This document shows positions 62,100 to 64,000 of a stretch of DNA of 64,000 bases, piece by piece (the stretch's first letter is position 1; the number at the start of each line of letters is the position of its first letter). Below the pieces are notes generated by a model. The model did no database searches. It worked only from the letters and a program-made list of their open reading frames with translations, and was not told the origin of the DNA. The position numbers and the translations under genes are program-made. The DNA comes from Erinaceus europaeus (lineage: Eukaryota; Chordata; Mammalia; Eulipotyphla; Erinaceidae), in the NCBI RefSeq assembly GCF_950295315.1, contig NC_080171.1, forward strand, positions 96,710,752 to 96,774,751. The letters run 5' to 3'.

Positions 62100-62765
62100 A
62101 GTGATAGAACCAGGACTTTGGAGCCTCAGGCATGAAAGTCTATTTGCCTAACCACTATGCTGTCTCCCCCCAAAATCTAGGACTTTTACATTTCTTATTT
62201 CATGGCCAGCAAGATAGCTCACCAGGAAAGGTGCCTGCCTGGTGTGCACACAATTAGATTAGAGTTTGGTCCCCACTGTACTGGAGCAAAATTTAGTGCT
62301 AGGGTCTTTTCCTCTCTCCCTGTTTCTCTGTCTTGGTTGCTCTATCTAAAAACAGCCCAGACTGGAAACAGTTAGCCTAGCTTTAGGCCCTAATGATGAC
62401 AAAAACAAAAACTGAACTTTTGGGTCCAGAAAATGCTCAAGTTTCAGTTTAGAGATAGAGCTCAAGACTCATGTCATTTTACTTATTTATTTTTAAATTT
62501 TTCCCCCTTTTGTTGCCCTTGTTGTTTATCATTGTTGTAGTTATTGTTGTTGTTATTGATGTCGTCATTGTTGGATAGGACAGAGAGAAATGGAGAGATG
62601 AGGGGAAGACAGAGGGAGAGAAAGACAGACACCTGCAGACCTGCTTCACCACTTGTGAAGCGACTCCCCTGCAGGTGGGGAGCCGGGGGCTCAAACACGG
62701 ATCCTTACACAGGTCTGCTTCGCACCACGTGTGTTTAACCCACTGCACTACAACCCCACCCCCCA
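62100..62765. mobile_element. Types C, E and A SINEs
   Basis: C- fragment 62100-62180, E+ 62195-62360, A- 62470-62765. Confidence 0.7.
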
Positions 62766-62794
62766 AGACTCATATCTTAAAAACATTAAAAACA

Positions 62795-63175
62795 AAGTAG
62801 TCAAGAGGAGGACCTAGTGGGGGCTGAGTAGAAAACTGAGAAACGTTACACATGTACAAACTAATGCATTTTTCCCCCTATTGTTGCCCTTATTGTTTAC
62901 TGTTGTTGTTATTGCTGTCATTGTTGTTGGATAGGACAGAGAGAAATGGAGAAAGGAGGGGAGCAAGAGAGAGGGAGAGAAAGACAGACACCTGCAGACC
63001 TGCTTCACCGCCTGTGAAGCGAACGCCCTGTATGTGAGGAGTTGGTGGCTTGAACTAGGATCCTTATGTCAGTCTTTGCACTTTGCGCCACTTGCACTTA
63101 ACCCACTGCACCACGGCCCACCCACAAATGTATTTTACTGTTGACTGTAAACGATTAATCCTCAAATGAAAATTT
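62795..63175 (+). mobile_element. L1 3' end split by a type A SINE
   Basis: L1 tail text at 62805-62872 resumes at 63127-63175 (TTTTACTGTTGACTGTAAAC...). The A- insertion at 62873-63126 is flanked by AATGCATTTT / AATGTATTTT (62863-62872, 63127-63136). Confidence 0.75.
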
Positions 63176-63189
63176 TTTAAAAAAAGAAC

Positions 63190-63725
63190 AAAGTAGGTAG
63201 TCAGGTGGTAGCGCAGCGAGTTAAATGCACGTGGTGCAAAGTGCAAGGACTGGCGGAAGAATCCCTATTCAAGACCCCGGCTCCCCACCTGCAGGGAGTC
63301 GCTTCACAGGCGGTGAAGCCGGTCTGCAGGTGTCTATTTTTCTCTCCCCCTCTCTGTCTTCCCCTCCTCTCTCCATTTCTCTCTGTCCTATCCAGCAACA
63401 ATGACATCAATAACAACAACAATAAAACAAGGGCAACAAAAAGGGAATAAATAATTAATTAAAAAATAAATAATAAAAAAGAACAAAGCAGTCATATAAT
63501 CTAACGTTTCCATTCCTAGGAATATACAGAAGGAAAATGAAAATATGGGCCACATAAAACCTTGTTTGCTGTGGTCTGGGAGGGGGCGCAGTGACAATGC
63601 TTTGGACTCTCAAGCATGAGGTCCCGAGTTTGATCCCTGGTAGCACATGTGCCAGAGTGATGTCTGGTTCTTTCTCTCTCCTCCTATCTTTCTCATAAAT
63701 AAATAATTAAGCAATCTTTAAAAAA
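63190..63725 (+). mobile_element. Type A and type D SINEs at the right edge
   Basis: A+ 63190-63480 and D+ 63570-63725 with an AAAC-rich tail. Confidence 0.8.
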
Positions 63726-63744
63726 CAAACAAACAAAAAACAAC

Positions 63745-64000
63745 CTTTGTTTGCTATGTTTACTATACCCCCTGACAGATGGGTGATAAAAATGTAATTA
63801 CATCAACAATTTGTTTGGCTTTGTATGTTGACTCTTGTTTCAGCCACCAGGTTCCAGATGCCATAAGGATGCCGGCCAGGCTTCCCTGGACTGAAGTCCC
63901 CACCAATGCGTCCTGGAGCTCCACTTCCCTAGAGACCCACCCTACTAGGGAAAGAGAGAGGCAGACTGGGAGTATGGATTGACCAGTCAACACCCATGTT
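63745..64000. other. Unclassified segment at the window edge
   Basis: No exon, splice pair or known SINE type is seen. The text looks like the start of another interspersed repeat, but the window ends before this can be decided. The short open frames here are not supported as genes. Confidence 0.3.

Overview
The window is mammalian nuclear DNA, almost certainly from a hedgehog (Erinaceus-like). About half of it consists of tRNA-derived SINEs of the hedgehog ERI kind, with long interrupted genes between them. The four genes and their order and orientation, WDR38 (+), RPL35 (-), ARPC5L (+) and GOLGA1 (-), match the block I know from human 9q33.3. I read species and synteny from the repeats and the encoded proteins; I searched no database.

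Layout: 1-3,430 is SINE-filled intergenic DNA. WDR38 (nine coding exons, 3,578-9,109) starts in a GC-rich promoter that carries a ciliary-type X-box and ends about 300 bp from the convergent end of RPL35 (four exons, 13,962-9,432 on the minus strand). 14,110-18,700 is a second SINE-rich gap. ARPC5L (four exons, 18,914-28,948) begins in a CpG island, and its first intron has the AT...AC ends, 5' splice site and branch site of a minor (U12-type) intron. From about 30,105 to beyond the right edge lies the 3' half of GOLGA1 on the minus strand: a SINE-free 3' UTR of about 2.1 kb, then eleven coding exons for the last 408 residues of golgin-97, including the whole GRIP domain. The 5' half of GOLGA1 lies outside the window.

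The genes do not form a pathway. RPL35 is a ribosomal protein, ARPC5L an Arp2/3-complex subunit, GOLGA1 a trans-Golgi tether and WDR38 a WD40 protein that may be ciliary.

For repeats I use five working SINE types, each defined at one representative copy. A is the ERI-like element of about 270 bp, sometimes with a 3' hairpin extension. B is about 200 bp and shares a central core with A. C is about 125 bp, D about 150 bp and E about 150 bp. L1 3' ends, MIR-like remnants, a 450-bp solo LTR, one unclassified insertion and several microsatellites make up the rest. Boundaries of individual SINE copies are read by eye and are good to roughly 5-15 bp; exon boundaries were checked by splice signals and reading phase.
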